Shown here: positions 22,547-36,340 of the stretch, piece by piece
Position numbering within the stretch: position 1 is the first letter of the stretch
Layout: each line of letters starts with the position of its first letter
DNA from: Erythrophleum ivorense
Lineage: Eukaryota; Streptophyta; Magnoliopsida; Fabales; Fabaceae
DNA length: 64,000 nt
Direction: 5' to 3'
Assembly (NCBI GenBank): GCA_026724425.1
Contig: JAIUCV010000005.1
Location: forward strand, 36,615,784-36,679,783
Position numbers and translations under genes: made by a program
The notes under the pieces: generated by a model
Told to the model about the DNA's origin: nothing
Seen by the model: only the letters and a program-made list of their open reading frames with translations
The model's database searches: none

Positions 22547-24144
22547 GAAGGTATTATAGTAGTAAGAGTTCCAGAACAAGAGTTATGTTAGGTATAATAA
22601 TAATGAGTGATTTCAAAGATGTTAATGATGACTTCCTTAAACCCCTAGAGATGACGGGGGCTTTATTTATACTTTTTCAAAAGATAAGTTAATCATGACT
22701 TTAATCAAGTTAATATGTTCCTTTTAACAAAGTTATACTGCTTAAAATAGCTTATTAGTAGAGTCACACTATTTAAAGCAATTTGCTATTGTCAATATAT
22801 TGTATATGGCCTGATGGACTTACAACCATGCGATCATAGGTTTTTAGGCCTTTGTAATGTGAACTAGGTCATTACAAGCTTATAAAGATTTGAGGCTATA
22901 AGTTACTCATAACATTTGCTTCTAAGTCCACTAGCAAAGTTATAAGCCAAATAGACTTAGAAAAAAGTGCTAGAAATGTTAAAACTTTGCAAATTTTACT
23001 ATTTCTCCTACTTTTGTTTTTCCCTTAGAGGTGGTTAAGGTTGACCCTCTTTTAATGCTACCTAAAGTTATTGGAGATGCTTTTGATATTTGGTGTTCTC
23101 TAAGACTGCCACATTCACACATTGTGGTTTCTTGTTAGCTATTGTGGTGTACAAATTATTTCTTTCTAGGGCTTTTTTAAACTTTACACTTTTTGTTGGT
23201 TCTCCATTTTTATCGGTTGTCTTTTTCATGCTTTGTTATCCCTAAGGTTCTTTGGTCTTTACTCATCTTTTATACATCTTTCAATTCTCCTTTTGTTTTT
23301 CTTTCTACTACTATCATGGCCAAATCGAAGGCCTCATCTTTTGGGTAAATGCCTTTCATTTCTAGTTTTGGGAGTGATGTGACGGAAGGGATAGTTGCAG
23401 ATTTTTACAAGACTACCATATCCCTTCAAACATTATATTTAATGTTCCCTTTAACCTATATATACTATTTATGATGTGGATAGTGATAGGATCACCTTAG
23501 GATAGCATAAGGAAGTATTTTCGTAGGGGTGTACATTTTAGCAACTAAGTGATATAGTTGTTACCACACGAGTTTCTTTAATCCAACTTACCCTTTATTT
23601 TGTCAAGAGCATTTTAGGCTTTATTGTTCTTTGTCAATTCATTGGGGTGTTGCCCATCTTTTGTATTGTTCTACTATTTTTTTGATGCTGTGAAGTTTGC
23701 ATTTATTAAAGGCATGTTTTTTTGTTGAAGGCAAACATTATGGGTGCATCACAAGCCTTAAAGCTTTATAGGTAAAAAATGGCACAATCTACATTACCAA
23801 GGCCCAAAAACCTATGGTCACATCACCTTAATCCCTATTAAGCCACATACAGTATACTAAAATACTAAGTTGCTCTAAATAGAACAACCCTATTAATGGC
23901 AAGTTGCTCTAAATAGTATGGCTCTATTAATGACAAGTTGCTCTAAGCAGTATAACTTTGCCAAAGGGAACACATCAATTTGATTAAATTCATGATTAGC
24001 TTACCTTCCAAAAGAGTTTAAATAAGCCTCCCTAATCATCTTTAGAGGATCAAGGAAATCATCAACATTTTAGGAAATCGCTCAGCACTTATTATACCTA
24101 ACATACAACTCTTGTTTTGGTACTCTTACTACTATAATACCTTC
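22547..24144. mobile_element. Inverted-repeat element with long arms (about 330-390 bp)
   Basis: The left arm (about 22547-22870) reappears inverted on the right (about 24144-23750). Shared landmarks in order: GAAGGTATTATAGTAGTAAG, GTTAGGTATAATAA, GAGYGATTTC, AAGTTATACTGCTTA, and CATAGGTTTTTRGGCCTT. The roughly 880-bp centre has no clear frame. The right arm holds an extra 34-bp tandem expansion. Long arms suggest a Mutator-like or foldback element, but no convincing target duplication was found, so the class stays open. Confidence 0.7.
23867..23962. repeat. 34-bp tandem repeat (three units) in the right arm
   Basis: Units start AAGTTGCTCTAA at 23867, 23901 and 23935, an exact period of 34. 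The left arm has fewer equivalents, so the arms differ by unit number. Confidence 0.8.
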
Positions 24145-26498
24145 ACTATAATTTTTAATAACAAATGTCATATAATTAACAATCCTCACTATGCATCCAT
24201 ATGAGGAAAGGAATCAAACACAACATATATATATATATATATATGAGACCTTTATATTGATTCCTGCACTAAATTTTAATGAGTTTCCATAGCTTGAAGA
24301 GAATATTTGTAACATAATGAAAGGTTAACCATATAAATGCTTATGAAATAGCCTAATACTATACCATACATGACATAAATGGAATGATAGACATAGGGGT
24401 TTGAGAACATGATCTGGTTCTTATAATTATGATAAATTGTTACTTATGTGATTAATAAATCTATATATAAGAATGAGTTATTAAACAATTACATTTGTAA
24501 TAGTAGTAAGAAATTAATTATGGAAAAAATATATAAAGGAGAAATTAGGAAATAAATATAAAGTAGGCAACATTTATAATTAAAGTCTTCCAAAGAATAA
24601 TTGAACATGAGATCCTCTTTATGAGAAAATTACTCCCTTCTCTCTAATCTAAAGAAAAGAGACTCAGGCTTGTTGGCCTTTTCCCCTTCCTTTTTATCTT
24701 CATCATTCTCCTATCTTGCTAGCTTATTCTCAGTGGTTTGGCATTTGATACCATTATTTTTATTATCTTCTTTAATATTTTCTTCATTTCCTTACTTAAC
24801 GTATCTAATATCAATGATTGCCTTATCTTTAGCTCCTTTCTTAAATCATACAAGTTTTTCCTTTCTTGGCACACCACATTTTCTTCATTCGCTTCTTTAC
24901 TATGTCCTACACTGAATGCATGACACTTCATTTCCGTTACCCTTTATATGACCTAATGCCATTCACTTGGTTACCACAACCTTTTACCATTATTACTACT
25001 ATATTCTTTAAGCCTCTATAGCTCCTTCTCCTTTTTTCCTTCTCACTTATTGCTTAACTTGTTATCTCTTCTTTCAAAATCTTTCTTTCTACCTTTACTT
25101 TATTTCTCACCTCTTTCCTCATGGCTAACTCTGCACTTAGGATCTCAATTTCTCATTTGCTTATGAGGATCTTACTTTTTACTTTAATCCCGAAACCTTT
25201 CATCCTAACCATTTGCAATGGAGCTCTTCCTCAGTAGCTAACATTATCAACCATTTGTAACAAACTTAACTATTAATTAAGCTAATTATGTACAATTGTG
25301 TTCTCAATTAGTCACAATTAAGATTAAATTTAAATAATAAGTCCACAATAGTTTAAACTATAAGGAAATTTGAACCTTTATGCCATCTATATTCACCATC
25401 AAGGCATACAAGAGGATTTATATTCTTAAGATATCAAAATTCTTGTTAACACATTTTATCTCATTCAAATTACTTCCAAAAAGCATAGAAACTCTCACAT
25501 ATTAGATTACTAGTCACCACTCACCACTAACATATTAGGATTGAATTGGAGAGATTTTAGAACTTAATTCACAGCTTAGAATGGTTAGGCCATGACCAAT
25601 TTGGCCTTTGAAACTTTTAAAAGTTTAATTCTATACTTATGCTGTGATTTGAAGCACTTACACCGCAACTAAACTTGGGTTTAGATCAATTTTTCCACAA
25701 AAAGACGATTTGCATTGCGGTAAAAAATATTTATGTTGCTACCAACCATTTATGCCATAGCCAAATTAGCTTCTAGATGAAATTTATGTCGCGACCAAGC
25801 AAAAATATTTTCACCTTAACCAAATTCGTTATTGGAACATTACTAGCTCATTTTAGCTGCGACTTGAAAAAATTTAGCCATTATTTGAAAACCTACTACA
25901 CCTAGACACTTAAATAAGTGAACCAACAAGTTTTTACCACCTCAAGATCAATCCTAAAACTTTTTAATGGCTAAAAGATAAGGCTTTTAAAGGATTTACA
26001 TTCCTATAATCTCCATCTAATTGTCTTACCTAACTCAAAGATTACCCAATCATTTTAACTTCAAGTATGATAGCATAAGAACTCCTTTATGATAGCAAAA
26101 GGTAGGGAATAGTTTTAAATGGCAACTTAAAATCTATATTACCTTATCTAATTCATCTAACCACCTTAAGTAGGTTTCAATTAACAAATTAAGCATATCT
26201 ACATTCTCAAAGCTTCAACCCAACCTTAAATTCAAAATATAACTATGCAACACCCCAAAATCATCTAATAATGACTAATGACAATAAAATCTACTATGGC
26301 AACACAAAAGGGATGAACTATTTCACCCTTCACATGACTAAGGCAATAATAGCACATTTCTAGGGCTCCTAAACCATACCCAAACCTAGAACCACAATTA
26401 GTCAGACATTGGCATCCACTTTACACCTTCTATGACAGTAAAATTCTTCATTTAACTATAGCTAATCTAACATCAAATTCAAGTACCATACCCTAAAA
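24145..26498. other. Unclassified repeat-like sequence, no intact gene
   Basis: Contains an (AT)10 run (24225-24244). A CT-rich stretch (24660-25210) reads on the minus strand as a charged, Lys/Glu-rich decayed protein of unknown origin. 25620-25880 is a cluster of short related words. A possible LTR-type start, TGCAACACCCCAAAATC, lies near 26245. It is probably decayed LTR retrotransposon DNA, but no domain was recognised. Confidence 0.4.
25620..25880. repeat. Cluster of degenerate TATGYCGCGACCAA-like words
   Basis: About eight related words spaced 20-45 bp, e.g. ATGTCGCGACCAA, ACCGCAACTAAA, ATTGCGGTAAA, ATGTTGCTACCAA, ATGCCATAGCCAA, GCTGCGACTTG. The CG steps are partly lost to TG/CA, as after cytosine deamination. 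Confidence 0.5.
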
Positions 26499-28122
26499 TG
26501 TAATACCATACTCCCTTATTCTCCATATACACACATTTAAGCTCAATTTCACATGGTGCCAAAGAAATTAAATAAATATAATAGTTTTCTTTTGCATTGC
26601 GTAGCATTTTAAAAATTCATACTTCACCCCATAGATGCATCAATAGCATTCTCTACTTATTCTCCATTCATACAATTCATACATATCATAAAATAATCCA
26701 TGAACTACGGATTTGAAGCCAAAAACTAGAAAAAAAAAATTACACTTTGCCTGTGGGTCTAGAATTTAAATTTTTGACACCAATTTTAGAAAAATCAAAA
26801 TCAAGCAAATGATAGCTTTTTAAAGATCTCTAGATGTCCACAATAGGTTAAAAATAATTCCAAGCCATAAAAACCTAACTAGACCATGATTGACATCAGA
26901 AAAGCTTGAAAGATCTGACTATCCATGTTTGCTGTTATAGGTTATTGATATGAACTTCAAAAATTTATAACTAATTTTAGAAAAATAAAAACCTAGCAAA
27001 CCATACTATTGGGAAAGATATGAATGTTAACTTAAGGGAAAAAATAATTCTAAATTGAAATAGAAGCAATCAGACCATGAAAATTAATAGAATAGTAACA
27101 GAGGTCTGACTGCATCTCTGATACTAATTTGGAATTTAAAAAAAAAAATTTCCCTCAATATAAATCCAAATGAGGTGCTCTTAAGTGCTACTAAAAACTT
27201 ATCATATCTAGTGTATGCCTATAAAATTTCATAGCCATTGGACACCATTTGGGCTATGAGTGATAGAGGCAAAGATTTTGACTATTTGTACAGTACCCAA
27301 GCCAAATCTGTCACAGATTGCTAATTTTAAAAATTTACCAAATATTCTTTACAGCTCTAAATAATGTGCACTTTAGCATTCCAAAAACTCTAGACAAGAC
27401 CTATATGCATGCCAAATTTCAAGCCAAGAAGAGCTTATTTGGTTAGATCTTGACATAGCTCACAAATATGACAAATTTGGCACCATATATAGGTCAAAAT
27501 TGGTCCAAATGGCTTCTTACTTCTTCTACCACCACATAAGCACATTTGGGAGCATAAACACAATATATGCAAGCTTCCCAAATGGTTTAAACTACTATGC
27601 ATCACAATCTCACTATGCCACATGTAAGAATACATTATCATGAATGAGCTACCAAATACCCAAAACACTTTTTCTCATTGATTTGATTCCAATTTTGGTT
27701 CATACACCACATATATATACTTTTACATTTACTCCAAGGTTTACATCTCAAAAATAATATATACATACAATTGTTGACATTCAAATACATCATAAGTTAC
27801 ACTAATGGCAAGGTGTGGCTAATCAAGCTCCTTGGCTTCCACTTTGGCCTTCTTAAGTACCACCTAGACATGTTAAGATAGGAGAGGGAAGGGGATGAGA
27901 TTCAAGGAATCTTAATAGCTCAAACATTCTTTTCAAGTAAGCAAATAGCCATATATTCATGTCACAAGATACGAGCATGCTACACACATCTTCAAGAAGT
28001 GTTACATTCACCATTTCTATGCCATAATAACATATCAAAACTATGAACAAGCTCAAGGGACTTTTGGTTTATCCTCACCCCATTTTTGGGACTTTTATAT
28101 TAGCTTCACCCTTGGTCTAGGA

Positions 28123-31100
28123 TGTAACACCATAAATTTCTAGCTTTTCTCATTCTATCTCCATGTCTTATACTATGTATTCCATGAAGAAGCAAGGAAA
28201 ATGGCATTAAAATAATCTATTTCTTTGTGTTGCGTAGCATATAAATTTTTCATACAGTGTCTCATGGATCATATGAATTCATTCAACTCATTCTCATATT
28301 TAATTATACAAATAAAATTCAAAATCATCCCACAAAGTGGCCTATAACTCTTGCAAGTGAAGGAATTACATAAAATTCAAGAGTGCAGCCACAGGTAGGA
28401 ATTCCAACTTTTTATCACAAAGTTTGAAAAATTATAACTAATTCTAAAATAATCAAAATTATGCTTTTTTTACCATTCTAGAAATCTATAAATGTTTACT
28501 TGATGTAAAAAATATGTCCAAACCTCAACAAGGGCTGCTATTCATTGGAAATTGATGGAATAGTACCGAAGGTTGACTGTCATCCCTAGTACTGACCTTC
28601 AACTTTAAAAATTCATATCTCCCTGCTTAGAGATCCAATTGGGGTGATCTTGGTAGCCGAGGAAATCTTATCATATCTAGTTTATGTTTATAAAATTGTA
28701 TGAGCATTGGACATTATTTGGCCCATGAATGACATAGCCCAAGTTTCTGACCATATGAATAGTACCTATATCAATTCAGCAAAATATGCCAACTTTGGAA
28801 AATCATAATTAATTCCATAGAGTTCCAAATAATCTAGTCTTTGACTTCCTGAAAATATTTGGATAAGATCTATATGTGTTTCAAATTTCATGGGCAAATT
28901 TGTTCATTTGGTTAGATCTTAACATTAGGTTGTGAAATAACTCATTTTGTGTCTTACAAAGGGTCCAATATGAGCTTCAAGGCAACCATGATCACTTGAG
29001 CACATGGGAATGCACCAAAATGACCTTCTAAACTTGTCTCAAAGGTGCATAAACCTAGAATTTGAAACTCACTCTCTCACCCCATGCCATACATAAGAAC
29101 ACATAAGGCTAGTCTTGCCATTCCATACCCAAAATGCACTATACCATTTATATAACATTAAATATTATTTGTACATAATACATTTGCATAATTACACATG
29201 TTCATAAGGTCATAGTATATATGTAATAATGGATTACAACATTTGCCACTAATATGGCTATAAAGAAGCAAAATCAAGGCACTTTGTTGCCAAACTCTCA
29301 TCTTTCAAGTTGTTGGCTTCCATTACTTTGTTCACTTGGTCCACCTAGCATGTTAGAACATTGGAAAGAAGGGAATGAGATTCAAAGAATCCAAATAACT
29401 CATCTCTCTTACAATCACACATAAAATATGCAAAACAAGTCTTGAAAATGCATGCATGGGCATATTGAAATGTATGAACATTTAAGAAACATCCTTGGCA
29501 TTTGAATAAGTCATACATAGCATAAATAGGCTTGCCAAGAGTGTGGATTAGTCTCACCCATTCACTTGTGGATTTTGGACTTGCCTCACCCATTTTCTTT
29601 AAGAGGCTTTTGACTCAACCTTACTCTTGAGAGACTTTTTACTTTGTCTCAACTAACTAAAAGCTCTTGCTAGAATACTTTTCATAACTTAAAATACACA
29701 TTCAAAGACAAGTCAAGCATACATTCATGCATGAGAGAAGGAGGAGTGAGCTACCTTTGTTGCAACTATACACTTTTCCTTTTGAAACAATGCTCTCTTT
29801 CTCGTCCTCACACACAAAGGTGTGGGATTTGTTTCTCTTGGCCTAAACACAATATATGGAAGCCACTTAAATTCTTGAAGTCATTTCTAAGGCCACACAT
29901 CTACTTGGAACTCTAACTTTGTCTTATGGTTCATTTATGGTTCTTAAATACACATAATGAAGCAACACACATCAAATGAGTTTTAGGCTCTATTATTTCC
30001 TTTCATATATGATTCTTGACTCTTTTTAAGCCTTTTAGAGTCATCACACAATTAAAACAAAGAGCCTAACTACATATTGCTTCCTTAGGTCATATTATAG
30101 AACATATAAAGCCATCTCACTTTCTATGGTTTCTAAATTTTTTCTAAGGCTTCCCCTCATCTTCACTTATCATATATGACTCAAAAATGGGTTTGAAACA
30201 AATTAAAACTATCCTTAGATACTTTAACCATATTAGGCCGTGGCTATGGAGCAATAGGATACCAAGGGAGTTTGCTTTGTTTTCTTAATGGAAGATATAT
30301 ATAGGAAGCCTTCTAGGGATCTTATGAGCTCATTTAAACATTCATTTAGGCCTATGAATTATGGCATCAAATCAGATTTTTCAACGAATACTAGAAACCT
30401 TAGATTTGCTATCTTGAATTTTCATGGTTATTTGTTAATTCCCTTTGCATATTCTTATTCTCTACACTCCATTTCCTAAGATTCACCCTTGGTTCTGCCT
30501 AAAATCCAAGCCTACTTGTAGCTTCATGAGTAGGACGAACCAAGGAGAAGAAGGGAGTAAAGGGTAGCTACCATGGAAGGAAGATTTACCTTATTTCTCA
30601 TTGTTTTCTTGCTTGATTCTTTCTTTCCTTAGCCTCTTCTCTTCAAATCCGAATTTTTGCCTCTGTTATTCCCTCAAAAAAGATTTAAAAACTTTAATAA
30701 AACCATAGGAAAGAAAGGGGAAATGGAGAAGAAGAGGTTTGCTAAAGAGAAAGTATGAAAAAAACTAAGAAATTTCATACCTTTTGCCTTGTTTTTCTCC
30801 TTCTCTTCCTCTCCTTCTTGTATGCCTCACTCTTAGGATTTTTCCTCTAGTTTAGGACAAAAACTAAATGAGCTAAATGAGTGAGAAGGTGGGGTGCCCT
30901 ATATATATAAGCAGGGTTTAAGAAAGACTTTTCAAAAATCCCAAATTTGCCCTTTCATTTTAACATTTTTGTTTCTAATTCATTTTAGCTTCTTTTCTAG
31001 AATCGTCTTTTCTATTATAAAATTTAGCTTTCCAATGTTGTAAAATTCTTTTGGAATCACTCAAATTAGAGTTAAAACCTTCCTGAATGAATCTGTCAAA

Positions 31101-31461
31101 GTTCAGATCCACCAGCATTAAAAAATATCCAGCGGAGGGGTTTTAACTATCTTAGAGCTTCCTATGATTTTCAGGACCTTTGAAAGCCTCGAAAAACTCA
31201 AAACTTTCATTTAAAAAGCCCTCCTATGAGAATTCCAAAATTTGCTCAAAATTACGAAAATGCTACTACGTCTCGTCAAGTTTTTGTTCAATTTTGTTTC
31301 TTCATTCTAGCTCTATTTTTCTTTCCGTCTGAGCTTAAGATTTTCATTTTTAGGAGTCTCAAATACTACTTAAATTTTTTGGAACCTTAACTAATTTATT
31401 TCTAGGGACTTACTTTAAAAACATACATGTTTCCGTCATTTAACGAAAACCAGACATTATG
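28123..31461 (-). mobile_element. G1 solo LTR nested inside the 26.5-36.3 kb G1 LTR
   Basis: Begins TGTAACACCATAAATTTC; the end is decayed (about 31461, CAGACATTATG). It interrupts the host LTR exactly in a GGTCTAGGGACTTTTGACTTGG-type block: the left part ends GGTCTAGGA and the right part resumes ACTTTTAACTTGGCC. Target duplication TAGGA / TAAAA (two G-to-A differences). About 3.34 kb. Confidence 0.75.
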
Positions 31462-31909
31462 TAAAAACTTTTAACTTGGCCTCACTCATCCATGAGACTT
31501 TTGGCATTGTCTCACCAATTTCTAGGGACTTTTGGCTTCATCTCATCTATCACAAAGGACTTTTGGCACAACCTCATTCATAGAGCACAATTACACAATT
31601 AAATTCCCATCAAGAAACATAATAGTACCATAAGAGTCAAATAATAGCATATAGCATTTCTTAAGATTCCAACACATATACATGCATCAAATGACATTCA
31701 CACAACCATATTGCATACAAGAAATGGATGGAGAGCTACCTTAGCAATTAAACACAATTCTTCCCTTTTGATTTCTCTTTTTCCTTCTCAGTTTCACATC
31801 CACAAATAGATAGAACTTGCTTTCTTTGGCCTAAACACAACAAATAGCATCCAATCACACTCTTAAAGTAAGCTAGAACATTACATATGCACTAAGGAGA
31901 CACACTTTG

Positions 31910-34869
31910 TGTAACACCCCAAAAATTAATTAAGGTGTTAATAATGTATTTGGACTAATTGATAATAATTATTTTGGAATGATTAAGTAAACTATACGAA
32001 TGAAAATTTACAGAGAAATAAGTTATTAATAGGGGTTTAAGATTTCAATTAGATTAAAGTTTAATTTGGGCCTAAAATTAACTTGAATAAGCCATGGGTA
32101 AGGATTTATAGAGGCCCAATGATTTTAAGTGTAAGCCCAACTCCTTATCATGAGACTTGGGCTAAGAGAGATCACCTAACAATAGCCCAATTTGATTTAG
32201 TGAAATTTAGGCCCACAACCCAATTTATATAAGCCCTTATAGTTGGCCCAACACACATTATGCAGACCCAAATTGAATTGACTCTTGGAACTTGGCCTAA
32301 CCCAATCAAATTTCTGCAGCCTAACTTATGAAATAAGGCCCAACAAGTATGAAAATTTGAACCCACAATGAATTGGGCCATTGGGTCAGCACATCCCACT
32401 TCTAGCTTTAAATTTTTTGCAGCCCATCTCATTTAACACTAGCCCACTTGAAATAATGGGCCCATTGGACCAGCCCATCTTCACTAAAACCCTAAGAAGC
32501 CTTCTCTCCACCCATTTGGCTGCTAAGGGATTCATGTTCTGCAGACTTAGAAAGCTATTTTCGCACTTGAGAAGAGGGACTAGGGTTTTTCTGCATTCCT
32601 CCACCATTTCTCACTTCTAGAGGAAGATTTGGCCAAGGTAATCTATACAAAACATGTCCCTCTCATCCTCCTTTTCATTTTGGTCCGATTAATTTCTGAG
32701 TTTGAGTATTTTCATCTCCTTCTCAAATTTGAAATTTGGTGTTGGGTGATTCCTTGCAAGATTTTCGGACTTGAAGGTTAGAGGGAGGATTAGGTAAGCT
32801 TTTCCCTTCCATTTTGTGTATCACATTGCTAGGAAATGCTCCTAAGGATGCATTATCATAATGTGTTCTGTTATTGTGTGAAATTACAAGGAGATAATGG
32901 TGGAAAACCCAATTTTCTGGGCTTGATGATTGAAATGCGAATTTTGGTGAGTCCATGGTGGATTTTCGGAGGTGAAGCTATGGCTGTTGTTAAGTGAGTA
33001 TATCCTTCCCATTTTGATGCATTTTCTATTAGTTTGAAATCCCTATAGTTGACCTATGATATGGGCTTTAGTTTCATGTGAAATTACCCAGAAATTGGAG
33101 TGAACTATGGCAATTTTTAGTGTGAGAAAGTTGGAATCCGAAATTAAATTCTTTGGTAATTAGGTGAGTAACCTCTAGTCTGTCATTAGTAGTTCAACTC
33201 TTTGGATATTTAATTGTGATTAGAAATGATGATAATTATGCTTGTTATAGGCTTGGTGTGCATTTGGATTATTATGGTAGCTAGGGGAAGAGTAATTGGC
33301 TTCATTGAGGTAACTGGGGTTATTCTTCACTTCCATGTATATGTTCATGTTGATCTGATATTGTTTGCACATATATGGTTTTGAAATGTTAAATGATTGG
33401 TTGACTACTTGAATTGTTATTGTGATTGGACCTTGTGAGTCCATGGTAGAGCTGTGGTGCGGCTGCCACCCGTGCATGTGCTTTGATCGGGCACTGGGTT
33501 GTGATCAGACCCTAGATGCACTGAGCCCTGGTTGTGCTCATTATGGAGTAGGTGCCGTGGACGGACCTCTCCCGGTGTTATTGGCCATTAACATGTTGTG
33601 TATAACTGCTGGTATGGGACAGTAGTTCTTTGTAGTTCAACTAGTTCATTTGCAAATTGAATTGATGATTTTGGTATTGATGACATGAAATTGCATTAGA
33701 TTGATTAACTTGTACATATATATGGAATCTGCCCTTTTGTTACTGAGATTGTATATCTCACCCCGTTATGGGCTAACATTTTCAGGGACCGAACCTCTTA
33801 GTGGCAAGAAGAAAATTTATGGAAGTTTGCTAAATGGTTTGGTAGCACATCGGTTTAGAAGCTTTGACAAAATGTATTGTAACTAAATTGTTAGTTTTGT
33901 ATCATTGCTACATTGCATCATGAGTTGCCAAGTATAGGGATTGTATATGTAATTTGATTATCATGGGATTGCACACTTTGATTGTAATTGGCTAATAATG
34001 GATAAGTGATTCGATTTTATATGAACATTAAGCATTGACCCCATGCACCTTGTGACCACAATACATTTACTGTCATTTATTCTTGAATTTGCTAATATAA
34101 GCTAGTTGGGCAAGTAGGAAATAGTGTCTAAGTTTTGCAATGGTAATGGAGGGATTGATGGGTAAATAGGATAGATAAATACCATTTGAGTCATATAAAA
34201 TGAGAGAAAACGGTTCTAGAGTGCTCCTAGGGTGAGGATTAGAGTGTGTGGGACGAAACTTGGGTAATGTAGTCACAGGAGGGAGTCTCACCACGGCCAA
34301 GAGGGCTTCGCCGCGGCCAAATGAGTGACAGTGGTGAATCGTGCCGCGGCGCAAAGGGGGAAAAATTGCCTAAAAGCTGACAGAATGAAAATGCGCCGAG
34401 GCGCAAAAATATTGCGCCGAGGCGGAGCTGACAGAATGGAAACTCGCCGAGGCGCAAATATATTGCGCCGAGGCGAGAATCGTGGGTTGAGAAAAGTAGT
34501 TCCAAGAGGCATTTCCACCGCGGCGCCATGAAGGCTGGCCGCGGCGCAAGTCCCCAAACTCCTACTTTGAGCCTAGAAACCTTAATTTCTTCAATGGTAA
34601 TGGTAAGAAATGATATAGCAACACTTGTGAGAGGTTATTGGGTATTGAAACTGATGGACAGATGAATCATAAACCCCTTATGATAGTAGGATTTCTTTTA
34701 TGCAAATTTTGTTTTGTTTGTGGTGGTATGCTGATGACCCTAACATCAAGGTTGAAATTTTTCTATATTTTCACAATGTGATGAATTGTAACAACTCCAA
34801 ACCTTGATAATTAATGATTAATCGTATATTTAACCATAGTTACAATGATAGGAAGGTAGAGTTGTCACA
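31910..34869. mobile_element. G2 solo LTR, 2960 bp, exact target duplication CTTTG
   Basis: Plus-strand ends are TGTAACACCCC (31910) and GAGTTGTCACA (34869). CTTTG occurs at 31905-31909 and 34870-34874. The flanking G1 LTR sequence resumes across the site (ACACACTTTG, then TCTATTAGTTACATAATAGC). Contains a GC-rich word cluster (34290-34555) and a block GAGATTGTATATCTCACCCCGTTATGGGCTAAC shared in part with the LTRs near 54.95 and 62.78 kb. The orientation is probably minus by analogy with G1, but this is not proven. Confidence 0.85.
34290..34555. repeat. Cluster of GC-rich near-palindromes (GCGCCGAGGCG / CCGCGGCG)
   Basis: About nine words: CCACGGCC, CCGCGGCC, GCCGCGGCGC, GCGCCGAGGCGC, GCGCCGAGGCGG, CGCCGAGGCGC, GCGCCGAGGCGAG, ACCGCGGCGCC and GCCGCGGCGC. 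They are separated by AT-rich spacers such as AAAAATATT. Very GC-rich against an AT-rich LTR. Confidence 0.8.
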
Positions 34870-36340
34870 CTTTGTCTATTAGTTACATAATAGCTCCATT
34901 AATGGTCTAATGAAGTAACTACCATAATTTAAATTCTTAGTTCTATTTCCTTCTCATATCTAGGCCTCTTGATTCCATTTAGACTCCTTAAAGTCATCAC
35001 AAACTCATTTTTAAGAGTTTAGATACAAGTTGTTTCTTAAGGCTACATTATGAAACCTATTGCCTTATCTCTCAATCTATGGCTTCTAAATTTTTTCCAA
35101 GGGTTCCTCCCATCTTCTTCCATGACATAAAGTCTCAAACCAAGTTTAGAATAAATTAAAACACTCCCTACCCCTCCCAAGTGCTCTAGCCCAAAGCAAT
35201 GGAAGAAGAATGAGCCCATGAAGTTTCACATTTTTCCTTGATAGGAGACCTTCTTAAGGGTCTTAGGAACTCAAATAAATACTCACATAGGCAAGAGAAT
35301 TCATGGATTAAAACAAAATTTGTAAGGTGTTTAAGAATCCCTAGTTATTCTTTCTTAAAATTCCATAGTTTTTCTTCCACTTTTTTTACATTTCCTAGGT
35401 TTCCATACTCTAAATCAATGGTTTTTTGCTAGTTCTAGGTCAAAACTTTCTCCCTCTAGGCTATTCTATTTTTAGCTAAAACACCACACATAAAGAACAA
35501 GAGAGAAGAAGCAAAGGTGCAAGGAGATTTACCTTAATTCTAAGCTCTCTCCTAGAGTCTCTTTCTTTGCTTTAACTTCCTTCTTGAATTTCTAATCTTT
35601 CTCCTCTGAACCAAGCTCAAAACAGAACCATATCATCCACCACAATCATGGAAATGGAGAGGAGAAGGAGGAGAAGAAAAGTTGGAAAGGAAGAACTAGG
35701 AAAAGCTTTAAATTTTGATACCTTTTACCTTGCTTTTTCCTCTCCTTTGAAGCTCCTCTTGTGCGTCCTTCTCCCAAGCTTCTTTCTCTACTTTAGACAG
35801 AACTATAAGTCGGTTATGGGAGGCCAGAAATGGGACGCCACTTTTAAAGAAGGGATAGGAAGGATTTGTTCATTAAAATGATGTTTATGTCCTATGTGTT
35901 TTGCAATTTCATTTTAAACTCATTTTATCTCCTTTTTCAGAACCATATTTTTCATCATAAAATTTAGGTTCTTAATTTTATAATATGGCTTCGGAAGCAC
36001 TCAATTTGGATTTACAATCTTCTCAAACAAACTGGTCAAAGTTCGGACTAACCGATATTCAAAATCGTATACCGGAAGGGTTTTAACTATCCCGGGGCTT
36101 CCTATAGTTTTTAAAGCTCTGAAAACCCCCAAAAAGTTTAAATTTTCTATTTAAAAAGCCCTCATGTGAGTTTTCTAAAAAGTGTCCATATTTACAAATC
36201 CTCATTTTTCATTATTTAAAAGTTTATCCTAATTTTATTTGGCCTTAAATTATTCATTTCAGGGGACTTGCTTTTCAAACTGACTCATTACAGTGTTTTT
36301 ACGAAATACTAGACGTTACATTTTCTTCCCCCTTAAATAA

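Larger units (their letters stand above)
26499..36320 (-). mobile_element. G1 chromovirus LTR (3' LTR of a minus-strand element), split by two nested LTRs
   Basis: Plus-strand ends are TGTAATACC (26499) and GACGTTACA (36320). On the minus strand it begins TGTAACGTC, immediately after a polypurine tract (minus-strand AAGGGGGAAGAAAA, 36321-36334) and the integrase/chromodomain remnant, which fixes its orientation. Nested solo LTRs at 28123-31461 and 31910-34869 interrupt it; without them the LTR is about 3.5 kb. It shares a TTGCGTAGC block near the plus-strand start and a GGACTTTTGGCNT..CCTCAC tandem block with the G1 copies at 28123, 38827, 44408 and 48860. Confidence 0.8.

Noticed and set aside
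22536..24152. 9-bp target duplication CACTTTAAG / CACTATAAT for the inverted-repeat element
   Set aside because: 7 of 9 match, but the frames do not agree with the symmetrical ends of the arms.
24670..24931. Overlapping hydrophobic frames and an antisense Lys-rich frame
   Set aside because: Low-complexity CT-rich DNA; open on both strands and without homology that I can see.
34290..34555. Word cluster as a CRISPR-like array
   Set aside because: Words are 8-13 bp, variable and unevenly spaced, the DNA is eukaryotic, and no cas-type genes exist.
34239..34557. Overlapping minus-strand open frames with repeated PRRNIFAPRR-type words
   Set aside because: Produced by the GCGCCGAGGCG word cluster in an LTR; three frames are open at once because of the repeats.
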